Part shown: piece by piece, positions 55,494 to 63,776 of the stretch
How positions within the stretch are numbered: position 1 is the stretch's first letter
How the letters are laid out: each line of letters starts with the position of its first letter
From: Nitrospinaceae bacterium
Lineage (GTDB): Bacteria; Nitrospinota; Nitrospinia; Nitrospinales; Nitrospinaceae
Direction of reading: 5' to 3'
DNA: 64,000 nt
NCBI GenBank assembly: GCA_029261395.1
Contig: JAJDBJ010000030.1
Span: 1-64,000, forward strand
Position numbers and translations under genes: made by a program
Notes under the pieces: model-generated
The model's database searches: none
Told to the model about the DNA's origin: nothing
The model's input: the letters and a program-made list of their open reading frames with translations, nothing else

Positions 55494-56399
55494 ATGGCTT
55501 CGTTTAAACATCTGACTTTTCTTAAAGTACTGGCGGTGATCGCCTGGGCCGACGGTGAAATGACCGAGTCGGAGAAAAATATCCTGAAAAAATTTTACCG
55601 GAAGTTCGGCCTGGAAAAAGACGATATCCGGGAACTCAACCCTTACCTGCTGGCCCCGATTCCCACAAAAGAGCAAGAGCCCCTGTTCAAGCAATTGGCG
55701 GCGGAGCTCAGTTCTCAAAAAGAAAAGGATGAGATCATCGCCGAACTGGAAGCGATTGCCAACGCCCATCGCAATATGAAAACCGAAGAAAACGAGCTGG
55801 TCGAGGAATTCATCCGCCTGCTCAAAAAAACTTCGTTTACCCGGCGGTCGTTCGGACGGGTGCGCAATTTTTTTCAGGCCACGATTTTCAAGCCAGCTTA
55901 CGAAAAAAATCCTTCGGTGAATCAGTATTTTAAGAATACCGTCTTAAAAAAGCTGGAACTGAAAATGAAAAGGTCGGGGCAGAAGATTAATCTCGACAAC
56001 GACAATGTTTATTTCATGTGCCTGTTTGGCGCTCTGCTGGCTTCGGTAGCGCAGGTGGACGACCATTTTCACGAAGAAGAAAGAAAGGCGCTCCAGCAAA
56101 TTCTTAAGGAGCGCTTTGAGTTTTCCGCCAAAGAGCAGAAACTGTTGTTCGAGATCATCGAAGAGCAGGCGAAACACGGGTTCGACTTTCATGAAGTCGT
56201 CACCGAGTTCAACAGTCGCGTGTCCTACAAGGACCGGGTGAGCGCGGTCGATTGCTTTTGGGCCATCGCGGTGGCCGATGGAGAGATTTCGCATGCGGAA
56301 AACGAGGAGGTCCGGCGCATCACCAAGGCCATGCATATTCCGCATCAGATTTTTAAGGAATCCAAGAATAAATTTTTAAAGCAGTTGAAATCATCGTGA
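55494..56399 (+). CDS. Protein with two TerB-like domains
   Basis: A 301-residue cytoplasmic, helical protein. The N-terminal half (KVLAVIAWADGEMTESEKNIL) and the C-terminal half (GALLASVAQVDDHFHEEERKAL and FWAIAVADGEISHAENEEV) carry the acidic ADGE-type signature of TerB (tellurite resistance/DjlA-like) domains. TerB domains bind metal and act in membrane stress systems in other bacteria. AGGGGA lies 6 bases before the ATG, 17 bases after the FG-GAP gene. No other ter gene is near. Confidence 0.82.
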   Translation: MASFKHLTFLKVLAVIAWADGEMTESEKNILKKFYRKFGLEKDDIRELNPYLLAPIPTKEQEPLFKQLAAELSSQKEKDEIIAELEAIANAHRNMKTEENELVEEFIRLLKKTSFTRRSFGRVRNFFQATIFKPAYEKNPSVNQYFKNTVLKKLELKMKRSGQKINLDNDNVYFMCLFGALLASVAQVDDHFHEEERKALQQILKERFEFSAKEQKLLFEIIEEQAKHGFDFHEVVTEFNSRVSYKDRVSAVDCFWAIAVADGEISHAENEEVRRITKAMHIPHQIFKESKNKFLKQLKSS

Positions 56400-56454
56400 A
56401 GTTTAGGAACTAACGCGATTGCCGGGAGATCGCTATTCAAATCATGGGCGACGC

Positions 56455-56637
56455 ATGAATCCACAACGAAGTAAAAAATTTATCGGCATCCTGTTCGAGT
56501 GTTGCAAGGTGTACCGCCGCATCTATATCAACAAAGACGGCAACGCCTACGAAGGCCGCTGTCCCCTTTGTTACGGGAAAATCAAAGTTGCGGTTGGACC
56601 GCACGGCACCGACCAACGTTTCTTTAATGCCCGGTGA
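56455..56637 (+). CDS. Small Cys-rich, probably zinc-binding protein
   Basis: A 60-residue protein with ECCKVYRRIY and GRCPLCYGKIKV, which may form a zinc site. The Cys/Tyr/Gly pattern looks conserved, as in short proteins found in many environmental genomes, but I know no name. The open frame starts at 56419; the ATG at 56455 is preferred without a clear ribosome site. It lies 22 bases before dtd. Confidence 0.6.
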   Translation: MNPQRSKKFIGILFECCKVYRRIYINKDGNAYEGRCPLCYGKIKVAVGPHGTDQRFFNAR

Positions 56638-56659
56638 CCTTTTCTAAAGCCATCCTATT

Positions 56660-57097
56660 ATGAAAATCGTAGTGCAGAGAGTGCTCCGCTCATCCGTTTC
56701 TGTAGACGGTGAAGTGATCGGTGATATCGGCAGGGGATTGATGATCCTGTTCGGCGCGGAAAAAGGGGATGGCGACGAAGCCGTGAATGCGCTTGCTGAC
56801 AAGGTGCTCAACCTGAGAATCTTCTCCGACGATGAGGGGAAGATGAATCGTTCCTGCATCGATATTGAAGGCGAAATTCTCGTGGTGTCGCAGTTCACGC
56901 TGGCCGGCGATTGTTCCCGCGGGCGGCGACCGGGATTCGACAACGCCGCGCCTCCCGAAGAAGCAGAGCGGCTCTACAAAAACTTTATAAAAAAACTCGT
57001 TGGGTCAAAGCTGAAAATTCAGGAAGGGCGGTTCGGTGCTGATATGCAGGTCGACATTGTCAACGACGGTCCGGTCACTTTTATTCTGGAACGGTGA
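56660..57097 (+). CDS. dtd: D-aminoacyl-tRNA deacylase
   Basis: A 145-residue DTD, which removes D-amino acids (and glycine) from tRNA. The start MKIVVQRVLRSSVSVDG, the SQFTLAGD motif and the Gly-Pro motif in NDGPVTFIL are all present. Length fits the family. No clear ribosome site precedes the ATG. It converges with the TPR gene with a 10-base gap. Confidence 0.94.
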   Translation: MKIVVQRVLRSSVSVDGEVIGDIGRGLMILFGAEKGDGDEAVNALADKVLNLRIFSDDEGKMNRSCIDIEGEILVVSQFTLAGDCSRGRRPGFDNAAPPEEAERLYKNFIKKLVGSKLKIQEGRFGADMQVDIVNDGPVTFILER

Positions 57098-57107
57098 GGG
57101 ATGTGGC

Positions 57108-58271
57108 TCAGCTTGCCAGGGAGGATCGGGGTTGGGTCAATCGGCGTAATTGTGCTTTTTTAAAATGATATTTTCCCGCCAGGATAGAAATATTTTTTCT
57201 GCAATGCTCCGCCATCTCTGAGTTGCGTTTTTTCCGGTACAACGATTCCGCCAGCGCCATATACGCCACCGCTTTTTCTCCCGCTTTCAATTGATTGTTC
57301 AGCCGACCCAGATGATAGTAGTTGTCTGGTGACTCCGGGGCCAGTCCGGCGGCCATTTCGTAGGCATCAATCGCCCGGTCGTAGTGCTGGGTGATGTCCC
57401 ACAACTCACCCAATGCCTGCTGAACCTGTAAATTGGAAGGCGCCAATCGCGCCGCTTCTTTGTAATAACTGATGGCGATCAGGTACCGGTTCAGTTGGTG
57501 ATACGTCCAACCCAAACCCGCCAGAATTTCCGGGTCGTCGGGATTCACCTGTTGCGCGAAATGAAAATGTTCTAAAGCCTCATCACTCCTTCCTTGCCGC
57601 GTTAAAGCCACAGCCAGGTTGAAGTGCGCCGAGCCGTATCCGGGATCGAGAGCCAGCGCAGTTCGGTATTGAGCCAGTGCCTGTTCCGATTGTCCGGGTT
57701 TGCCAAAAACGACCCCCAGGCTGTTATGCAATTCCGCCGAGTCCGGATTTTTTTTCAAGGCTTGCTGAAGTTGTTCAACCGCCAATGGATACAATTTCAG
57801 GTGCCGGTAAGCCGCCGCGAGGTTGTTGTGGATGGGCACCGTGCCCCGTCCGGTATCGACAAATGGTTTCAGAAGATCGACCGTATCCTGATACCGTTTT
57901 TGACCGATGTACACCGCGCTCAGGCTGGAGAGGATGGAGCGGTCGCGGGGTCTCATCTCCAGTGCTTCAAGGAGCCAGGGTTCGGCCGCCCGGTAATCCT
58001 GGAGCTGGTACAACGCCCAGCCGAGATCGCGATGGGCCAGCGCGTGTTTTTTGCTCAGACGCACTGCGTCTTTCAGATAGCTCACCCCCTGCTCATACCT
58101 GCCGAGCGTCAGATGAGCGTGCCCCAGTTGGTAATAAATTTCCACGTTGTTGGGGTGGAGAGCGCGCTGATATTGGTATTCAGCAATCTGTTTTTCGATC
58201 TGTTGAGATTCCGGCGCACAGGCGCTTCCCCACACCGCGCATAGAATGATGAAACAGGCAACGCATCTCAT
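57108..58271 (-). CDS. TPR-repeat protein, probable lipoprotein
   Basis: A 387-residue protein with about nine tetratricopeptide repeats (e.g. VEIYYQLGHAHLTLGRYEQG, AELHNSLGVVFGKPGQSEQA, PEILAGLGWTYHQLNRY). The N-terminus has a signal ending in WGSAC, so it may be lipidated and exported; Gly at -3 is unusual. The frame is open to a GTG at 58304, but the ATG at 58271 gives a normal signal peptide. It should act as a periplasmic protein-protein scaffold. Confidence 0.85.
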   Translation of the reverse strand: MRCVACFIILCAVWGSACAPESQQIEKQIAEYQYQRALHPNNVEIYYQLGHAHLTLGRYEQGVSYLKDAVRLSKKHALAHRDLGWALYQLQDYRAAEPWLLEALEMRPRDRSILSSLSAVYIGQKRYQDTVDLLKPFVDTGRGTVPIHNNLAAAYRHLKLYPLAVEQLQQALKKNPDSAELHNSLGVVFGKPGQSEQALAQYRTALALDPGYGSAHFNLAVALTRQGRSDEALEHFHFAQQVNPDDPEILAGLGWTYHQLNRYLIAISYYKEAARLAPSNLQVQQALGELWDITQHYDRAIDAYEMAAGLAPESPDNYYHLGRLNNQLKAGEKAVAYMALAESLYRKKRNSEMAEHCRKNISILAGKYHFKKAQLRRLTQPRSSLAS

Positions 58272-58344
58272 CTTCAAATTGTCGCAGGAAATTTTGAAGA
58301 GCACAACACAAACCTGTTTTGACGGGATAACTGACCGTACCCGA

Positions 58345-58440
58345 TTGTCATTCTGAGGAGCGCTAGCAACGAAGAATCTGTGTTTTAAAGTTACCAGCGG
58401 AGGTACTCCGCCCTGTCATCCTGAGTGAAACGAAGGATCT
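58345..58440. repeat. Palindromic intergenic repeat, family 1, copy D (direct arms)
   Basis: TTGTCATTCTGAGGAGCGC...GAAGAATCT is followed, after a family 2 hairpin, by TGTCATCCTGAGTGAAACGAAGGATCT. Both arms point the same way, unlike copies A-C. Confidence 0.78.
58383..58412. repeat. Hairpin repeat, family 2, copy 4
   Basis: TTTTAAAGTTACC leads into a perfect stem, GCGGAG-GTA-CTCCGC (58397-58411). It is flanked on both sides by arms of repeat family 1. Confidence 0.65.
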
Positions 58441-58494
58441 ATGTTTTGCCGCTGTTGCGGTTAAGGGCTTTCCTGCCTGAAGAAATTGGTTTTG

Positions 58495-60021
58495 CTAGAA
58501 GGGGATGGAAGAAAGGGCCCACTGCATGAGTGTGGACGGGAACAGGCCGATGGTGACGATGGCGATGGAGCTGACGGCGACGACGGCGGTCATGCCGCGG
58601 CTGGTGTGGATGGTTTCCTCGGATTCGCCTTCCTGAAAGTACATCATGGCGATGACGCGCAGGTAAAAGTACACGGCGATCATGCTGGCGACCACGGCGA
58701 GGATGGCGATCAATACATAGCCTTGTTTGATGGCGGCGACGAACACGTAAAGTTTTCCGAAGAACCCGGCGGTCGGCGGGAATCCGGCGAGGGACAGCAT
58801 GAACAGACTCATTGCGGCGGCCAGATAGGGTTTGCGCTTGGCCAGTCCCTTGAACCGGTTGATGGAATTCCCTTCCTCGCCTTCGCCTTCCAGCATGTAC
58901 ACGATGGCAAAGGCGCCGATGTTCATGAACAGGTACACGCCCAGGTAAAACAGAATGCTCGCCACACCGTCCTGGCTGTTGGCGACGATGCCGATCAGCA
59001 GGTATCCCGCGTGCGCTACACCTGAATAGGCCAGCATGCGTTTGACATTATTCTGGAAGATGGCCGCCGTGTTGCCGACCAGCATGGTGATCACCGATAT
59101 GCCGAACAGGAAGGGCATCCAGATATCTTCCAAGCTGGGGAGTGCGATAAAAAAGATGCGGGCGATCAGCGCATACGCCGCGGCTTTGGTGGCCACCGAC
59201 ATGAAACCGGTGATCGGCGTTGGTGCGCCCTGATAGACGTCGGGCGTCCACGCATGAAACGGCACCAGCGAGATCTTGAACGCGAGGCCGCAAAACGTCA
59301 ATCCCATTCCGATATAAAGCAGTTTGTTCTGGCTGTACGGGTTGGTCTCCAGCAGATGACCGATCTCCCGGATTCCCGTGGTGCCGGTGCCCGCGTACAT
59401 CAACGCCATGCCGTAGACCAGAATCGCTGAAGCGAATGCGCCCATCAGCAGATATTTGACAGTGGACTCCTGCGATGCCAGCGTCTCCCAGTTCAAGTGT
59501 TGGTCATCACCCGGCTGTTCAGTGCCCTTGCCGTGCTTGGCGGAAAAACCACACAGGATATATAAGGAGATGGAAAAGATTTCCAAAGAGATGAACGCGG
59601 TGATCATGTTGCCGGATTTGGCCAGAAACATCATGCCGACCACAGCCATCAACACCAGACAGAAATATTCGGATTTGTTTTCGTTGTGGGGTTTGGGGTA
59701 ACGCGCCGCCGCCATAATAGCGAACAGGGACATCAACAGGAAGATGATGTTGAAGCTTTGCGAAAACCGGTCGAACAACAACGACCCGCTGAACATCACC
59801 GGGCTGGTGCCGTCGCTGACCGAGGGTGCCAGGCCCCACAAGTAAACGGTGTACCCCAGAGCCGTCAGGATGCCGATTGAGGATGCTTTCGACAAATACG
59901 AATTATTGTTGAAGGCTTTGAGTAATCCCATCAACAAAACGGTGAACGCAGTGAGCACCAGAATCAGTTCCGGTGCGATGGCCTGCCAGTTCATGTCGTC
60001 GAAATTAATGACAGCGGTCAA
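58495..60021 (-). CDS. nuoN: NADH-quinone oxidoreductase subunit N
   Basis: A 508-residue antiporter-like subunit of complex I with about 14 helices. Lys/Glu residues in the proton path and the segment LGLTFCGLAFKISLVPFHAWTPDVYQGAPTPITGFMSVATKAA are typical (MGLTFCGLAFKIS here). The start appears to be TTG at 60021, with AAGGA 9 bases upstream; the next ATG at 59994 has no such site. nuoM and nuoL, which normally precede it, are not in the window. Confidence 0.92.
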   Translation of the reverse strand: MTAVINFDDMNWQAIAPELILVLTAFTVLLMGLLKAFNNNSYLSKASSIGILTALGYTVYLWGLAPSVSDGTSPVMFSGSLLFDRFSQSFNIIFLLMSLFAIMAAARYPKPHNENKSEYFCLVLMAVVGMMFLAKSGNMITAFISLEIFSISLYILCGFSAKHGKGTEQPGDDQHLNWETLASQESTVKYLLMGAFASAILVYGMALMYAGTGTTGIREIGHLLETNPYSQNKLLYIGMGLTFCGLAFKISLVPFHAWTPDVYQGAPTPITGFMSVATKAAAYALIARIFFIALPSLEDIWMPFLFGISVITMLVGNTAAIFQNNVKRMLAYSGVAHAGYLLIGIVANSQDGVASILFYLGVYLFMNIGAFAIVYMLEGEGEEGNSINRFKGLAKRKPYLAAAMSLFMLSLAGFPPTAGFFGKLYVFVAAIKQGYVLIAILAVVASMIAVYFYLRVIAMMYFQEGESEETIHTSRGMTAVVAVSSIAIVTIGLFPSTLMQWALSSIPF

Positions 60022-60049
60022 TTGGAAAATCCTTGGATTTGAGAGTGTG

Positions 60050-60068
60050 GGCAGACTTCATGTCTGCC
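60050..60068. repeat. Inverted repeat upstream of nuoN
   Basis: GGCAGAC-TTCAT-GTCTGCC is a perfect 7-base stem about 30 bases before the nuoN start, on its leader. Confidence 0.4.
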
Positions 60069-60259
60069 GGTCATGTGTAGAGGGCTTTTTAAAACATTTC
60101 CCGGCTTTTTTCAAGGAAATGTTATTGGCCGTCGAGGCCCTGGGGTCCGGTATCCGCTTTGCATTCAACTAATAAGGGGAATAGATCAGAAAATCATTGC
60201 CGCAGGCACTTGAACCAAAACACCTTGTTTTCACGAACGACAGTCTGTGGGGTCGGATT

Positions 60260-61036
60260 TTATTTGCCGAATAGACCTTTCACCGAATCGGTCACCCCTT
60301 TGGCCGTTCCCTCAACCACGTTCTTGGCACCGGTGACCACTTTGCCGGCCGCGTCCCCGATGTTGTCCAGGTGGAGCGGGTTGACGGCTTTGTGGACGGC
60401 CTTATTCACAGCGCTGATTATAGCTTCTGCCAGCTCGCCGGAGGTTGCGCCCTTTTCTTTTTTGCCAATATCTTTCAGGTGAATATCGGAAAGATCCACC
60501 GTCATCGACTTGCCTCCCATCAGAGTGGCGCTGATGTTCACTTTGCCGCCTTTGACGTATACGTGATCGATCACCATTTTGGTTTCGCCTTTTCCCCCCG
60601 CAATATTTTCTTTGGACTTCGAAGCCCCGGAATATTTTTTGACATAGGCATCGACATTTTTTTGGATGGCGTCGATATTGCTTCCGCCTCCTCCCAGTTC
60701 GTAGGTAACCTCGGGAGCCTGAATGTTAATTTCATTGATGACGACGATATCAGAGGTGAGCGAACCCGGATCGATGGTTATTTCAATTTTATCCATTTTA
60801 AAGGCGCTTTCCGTTTCGAAGCCTTTGGGATTGCCGATGATCAAGCCATGCATGGATCCTTTTCCCGAGGTGGCATTGATGTCCGTCTTCTCCAAAGTCA
60901 CTTTCGCCTGGATGATTTTCGGCCCCTCGCTGTTAACGACTTTGGTGATAATCGCTCCCAGGGAAGAGTAAAGGGCAAGGCTACCCACAACCAGGATGAC
61001 TGTGAAAATGGCAAGTCCAATGGCGACGCGTTTCAT
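60260..61036 (-). CDS. AsmA/DUF748-like membrane-anchored protein
   Basis: A 258-residue protein with one N-terminal helix (IGLAIFTVILVVGSLALYSS) and a periplasmic beta-rich part (SGKGSMHGLIIGNPKGFETESAFKMDKIEITIDPGSL, VVINEINIQAPEVTYELGG), the layout of a short AsmA-family/DUF748 domain. A helical C-terminal tail of repeated VVTGAKNVVEG-like residues follows. AAGGAG lies 7 bases before the ATG. It is likely a periplasmic lipid- or envelope-related protein. Confidence 0.75.
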   Translation of the reverse strand: MKRVAIGLAIFTVILVVGSLALYSSLGAIITKVVNSEGPKIIQAKVTLEKTDINATSGKGSMHGLIIGNPKGFETESAFKMDKIEITIDPGSLTSDIVVINEINIQAPEVTYELGGGGSNIDAIQKNVDAYVKKYSGASKSKENIAGGKGETKMVIDHVYVKGGKVNISATLMGGKSMTVDLSDIHLKDIGKKEKGATSGELAEAIISAVNKAVHKAVNPLHLDNIGDAAGKVVTGAKNVVEGTAKGVTDSVKGLFGK

Positions 61037-61078
61037 GGTGACACTCCTTATAAAAAGGGTGAAGTATGAAATGAAATA

Positions 61079-61744
61079 TTACCCGGCCTGAGATTCAGGG
61101 AAGACTTGGCCGGCTTCCAGTACGACCCACCGCTCCGAAGTATCGCCGAGGACCAGGTCGAGGTTGTCGTTGAGGCGGACGAGATTCATGGCTTCAGCGG
61201 GCAGACGAACGCGGATGGTGTCCTCCTGTTGGCCTCCCTGAAGATAGATATAATCCCCGTCGATTTTGATCACCGAAAAAATGCCGTTAACGGTTTCGAT
61301 AATGCGGGGCGGTTCTTCCAAAACGCGGCCGGTTTCGTCGTCCAGAAAATGGCTGAGTTGCAGACAGCGATCCTGGGCGCCGGTCAATGCCTGCACCGTT
61401 TTCTGGAAATCCATTTCAGCCAGGCCGTGTTGAATGTCTTTCTTCTCCAGCCAGTGGAGAAAGGAATACAGGTCAAATAAGATTTCGTTGGTTTCGGTTT
61501 TGGTGGACACGGAGTTGAACGGCAGAAACCCGACCACAAACCGGCTCAGGTGTATGGGCCGCAGGTTTTCCGGGCTATCTGTAACGATGCGGTGGGCTGT
61601 TTCCCCGGAATACTCCATTCCCGATTCGATCAGGCAATTGTGAAACAGGGCCAGGCTTTTACCGAGTTCCCCGGCAGGCAGTTCCGAAGCAGGATGCTGG
61701 CCGCGGCTTTGGGCATAGCTTTTCATCAAATCGTAAAGACTCAT
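61079..61744 (-). CDS. Protein of unknown function, downstream of the PhnW-type gene
   Basis: A 221-residue soluble protein. No family is recognised. The first two-thirds is helical (MSLYDLMKSYAQSRGQH onward); the last third is beta-rich (GIFSVIKIDGDYIYLQGGQ, ERWVVLEAG). The open frame extends to 61825 inside the previous gene; the ATG at 61744, with AGGAA before it, is the start. Only 7 bases separate it from the aminotransferase stop, so the two are surely co-transcribed. Confidence 0.7.
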   Translation of the reverse strand: MSLYDLMKSYAQSRGQHPASELPAGELGKSLALFHNCLIESGMEYSGETAHRIVTDSPENLRPIHLSRFVVGFLPFNSVSTKTETNEILFDLYSFLHWLEKKDIQHGLAEMDFQKTVQALTGAQDRCLQLSHFLDDETGRVLEEPPRIIETVNGIFSVIKIDGDYIYLQGGQQEDTIRVRLPAEAMNLVRLNDNLDLVLGDTSERWVVLEAGQVFPESQAG

Positions 61745-61751
61745 TATATTC

Positions 61752-62846
61752 CTAAGATAAAGTGGAAGCCGAAATGCAATTCTTGAGCGTGTCGAGCAGG
61801 CGCTGGAATTCTTCCGTGGTGACATCTCCCATGTTGGCGATCCGAAAAATACTTTCGCTTAATTTTTTTTGTCCGGCATAAATGACAAACCCTTTTCCCT
61901 TCAAACGATCATGCAGTCCCGGGTAGGTGGCCCCCTTCGGCAGTTTCAGCGCAGTCAGGGTGTTGGATCGGTGTTCTTCAGGAACGATGAATTCCAATCC
62001 CATTTCCTGGAATCCCTTGCGAAGCATCGCCGCCGCCCGGCTGTACCGATGGATCCGGTCTGTGACTGTTTCTTCGATCAGCTCATCGAGCGCGACATCA
62101 AGCGCGTAATGAATCTGCACCGCCGGAGTGAACAGGGTATCGCCTTTTTCCTGGGCCTGATGATTTTTATATAAATTAAAATAATGAGAACGCTCGGGAA
62201 TTTTAGCCAGCCGGGGAAGTTCAGTTTTGCGCACCAGAACGAATGAGACACCCGGAAAACCCTGCAGGCATTTGTTGGCCGTGCCCACACAAAAGTCAAC
62301 GCCCGCGCGGTCGAAATCCAGAGGATCACCTGCGAGACCGCTGATGCTGTCTACCAGAAACCGTCTTTTATGTTTGCGGACCAACTCTCCGATTTCATGC
62401 ACCGGATTGAGCAGGCCCGTGGTGGTCTCATGATGCACCAAGGCGACCACTTCAATATCAGGGTTCTGCTTCAGTGCTTGCTCGACATCGTCCAGAACGG
62501 GCGGTTCGCCCCAGGGAGTGTCGAGGCACAGGGTGTTGAGCCTATACGCTTCCGCCATCGCGGAGATACGTTCGCCGTAAACGCCGTTGCGGATGACGAG
62601 GATGGACCGGCCCTCGCTGAGGCAGGAGGAGACCGCCATTTCCAGAGCGGCGGTGCCGGAGCCCGTGGTCAGCACGGCGTCGTAATCGTTTTGGATGCCG
62701 AAGGCACGAACCAGTTTGGAACGGATCGACTGCATCAGATCCGTAAATTCCTTTTCTCGATGGCACAGGTCCGGCTTCAGCAGGGCCTGGCGGACCCGTT
62801 CGGTCACATTGACGGGGCCCGGATTGAGTAGGACGGTTCGTTTCAT
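61752..62846 (-). CDS. Class V aminotransferase, PhnW-like
   Basis: A 364-residue PLP enzyme of the alanine-glyoxylate/2-aminoethylphosphonate aminotransferase group. LLNPGPVNVTERVRQALLKP, DLCHREKEF, and the PLP-Lys region VGTANKCLQGFPGVSFVLVRK resemble PhnW (2-aminoethylphosphonate:pyruvate aminotransferase). It could act in phosphonate breakdown or synthesis, or as a Ser/Ala-glyoxylate aminotransferase. No pepM, phnX or phnA partner is near, so the substrate is unproven. Confidence 0.82.
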   Translation of the reverse strand: MKRTVLLNPGPVNVTERVRQALLKPDLCHREKEFTDLMQSIRSKLVRAFGIQNDYDAVLTTGSGTAALEMAVSSCLSEGRSILVIRNGVYGERISAMAEAYRLNTLCLDTPWGEPPVLDDVEQALKQNPDIEVVALVHHETTTGLLNPVHEIGELVRKHKRRFLVDSISGLAGDPLDFDRAGVDFCVGTANKCLQGFPGVSFVLVRKTELPRLAKIPERSHYFNLYKNHQAQEKGDTLFTPAVQIHYALDVALDELIEETVTDRIHRYSRAAAMLRKGFQEMGLEFIVPEEHRSNTLTALKLPKGATYPGLHDRLKGKGFVIYAGQKKLSESIFRIANMGDVTTEEFQRLLDTLKNCISASTLS

Positions 62847-63011
62847 CAGTTTTCCCGGTTAAAATCACATTTATTTGAGTAGGACTATACCATCCCCTCG
62901 AAACCCCCACAAAAATAATTTATTAGAAGGTCCGGCAACCCCGTCGAGCAGGAATTTGGTATGATTGCAGACGAACAGTCTCTTTCATGAATTCTCTGTA
63001 GGTGTGATCCC

Positions 63012-63776
63012 GTGCGGTTGAACTTTCTCATGCTAACAGTCTGCCTTCAGGTGGGCCTACTGATGCCCTCGTCGGCATTCGCTTTGGGCGAAGCCTCGAA
63101 GGTCGTCATTCCTCAAATCAAATATAAGGGCGGTACTTACAATCCCCGGCCTCACGCGGTGGAAAGCCTGTTGGCGCAGATGGCCAAGCGCACCTCAGTG
63201 GAAGTCAAACGGGCTCCGTTGTTCCTGAAGCCGGGAGATGCTCGATTGTACCGCTACCCGTTTATTTATATGGGCGGTAGTAAAGCTTTCAAGCCGTTCA
63301 GTGAAAAAGACTTGAAAGCCCTGCGCAATCACCTGACCTATGGTGGGTTTCTGCTGATCGATGACAATTCCGCAAAGCCTAATTCCGAGTTCGATCAATC
63401 GGTCCGCAGGATGATTGGCCGTCTGTTCCCCCACGTTCCCCTGCAACGTATTGCCCGGGACCATTCCATCTTTCGTTCCTTTTATTTGATCAATCAAGTG
63501 GTGGGCCGGGTGGTGAACCAACCGTATCTGGAAGGGATTACCACCAAAGGGCGCACCGTGCTGGTGTACTCCACCAACGACCTCGGTGGGGCCTGGTCCA
63601 AAAGCAAGCTCGGGCACTGGGATTTCGACATGATCGGCGGTGGTAGTCGGCAGAGGAAGTTGAGCCTGAGGCTGGGCGTGAACATCGTTATCTACGCGCT
63701 GACACTGGACTACAAAAAAGACATGGTGCATCTGCCCATCATTCTCGAACGCATGCGGAGGGTCAACCCAAAGTGA
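63012..63776 (+). CDS. DUF4159 protein, exported
   Basis: A 254-residue protein with a signal peptide (about 1-24) and a DUF4159 domain. IPQIKYKGGTYNPRPHAVESLLAQMAKRTSVEV at the start, the YPFIYMGGSKAF and LRNHLTYGGFLLIDD segments and the final SLRLGVNIVIYALTLDYKKDMVHLP are typical. Such proteins have a glutamine-amidotransferase-like fold and occur with BatA-like/VWA membrane proteins and MoxR ATPases. The start is GTG. The last 4 bases overlap the next gene. Confidence 0.87.
   Translation: MRLNFLMLTVCLQVGLLMPSSAFALGEASKVVIPQIKYKGGTYNPRPHAVESLLAQMAKRTSVEVKRAPLFLKPGDARLYRYPFIYMGGSKAFKPFSEKDLKALRNHLTYGGFLLIDDNSAKPNSEFDQSVRRMIGRLFPHVPLQRIARDHSIFRSFYLINQVVGRVVNQPYLEGITTKGRTVLVYSTNDLGGAWSKSKLGHWDFDMIGGGSRQRKLSLRLGVNIVIYALTLDYKKDMVHLPIILERMRRVNPK

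Noticed and set aside
60220-60258. Terminator after the AsmA-like gene
   Set aside because: AAAACA/TGTTTT is a weak AT stem and no T run follows.
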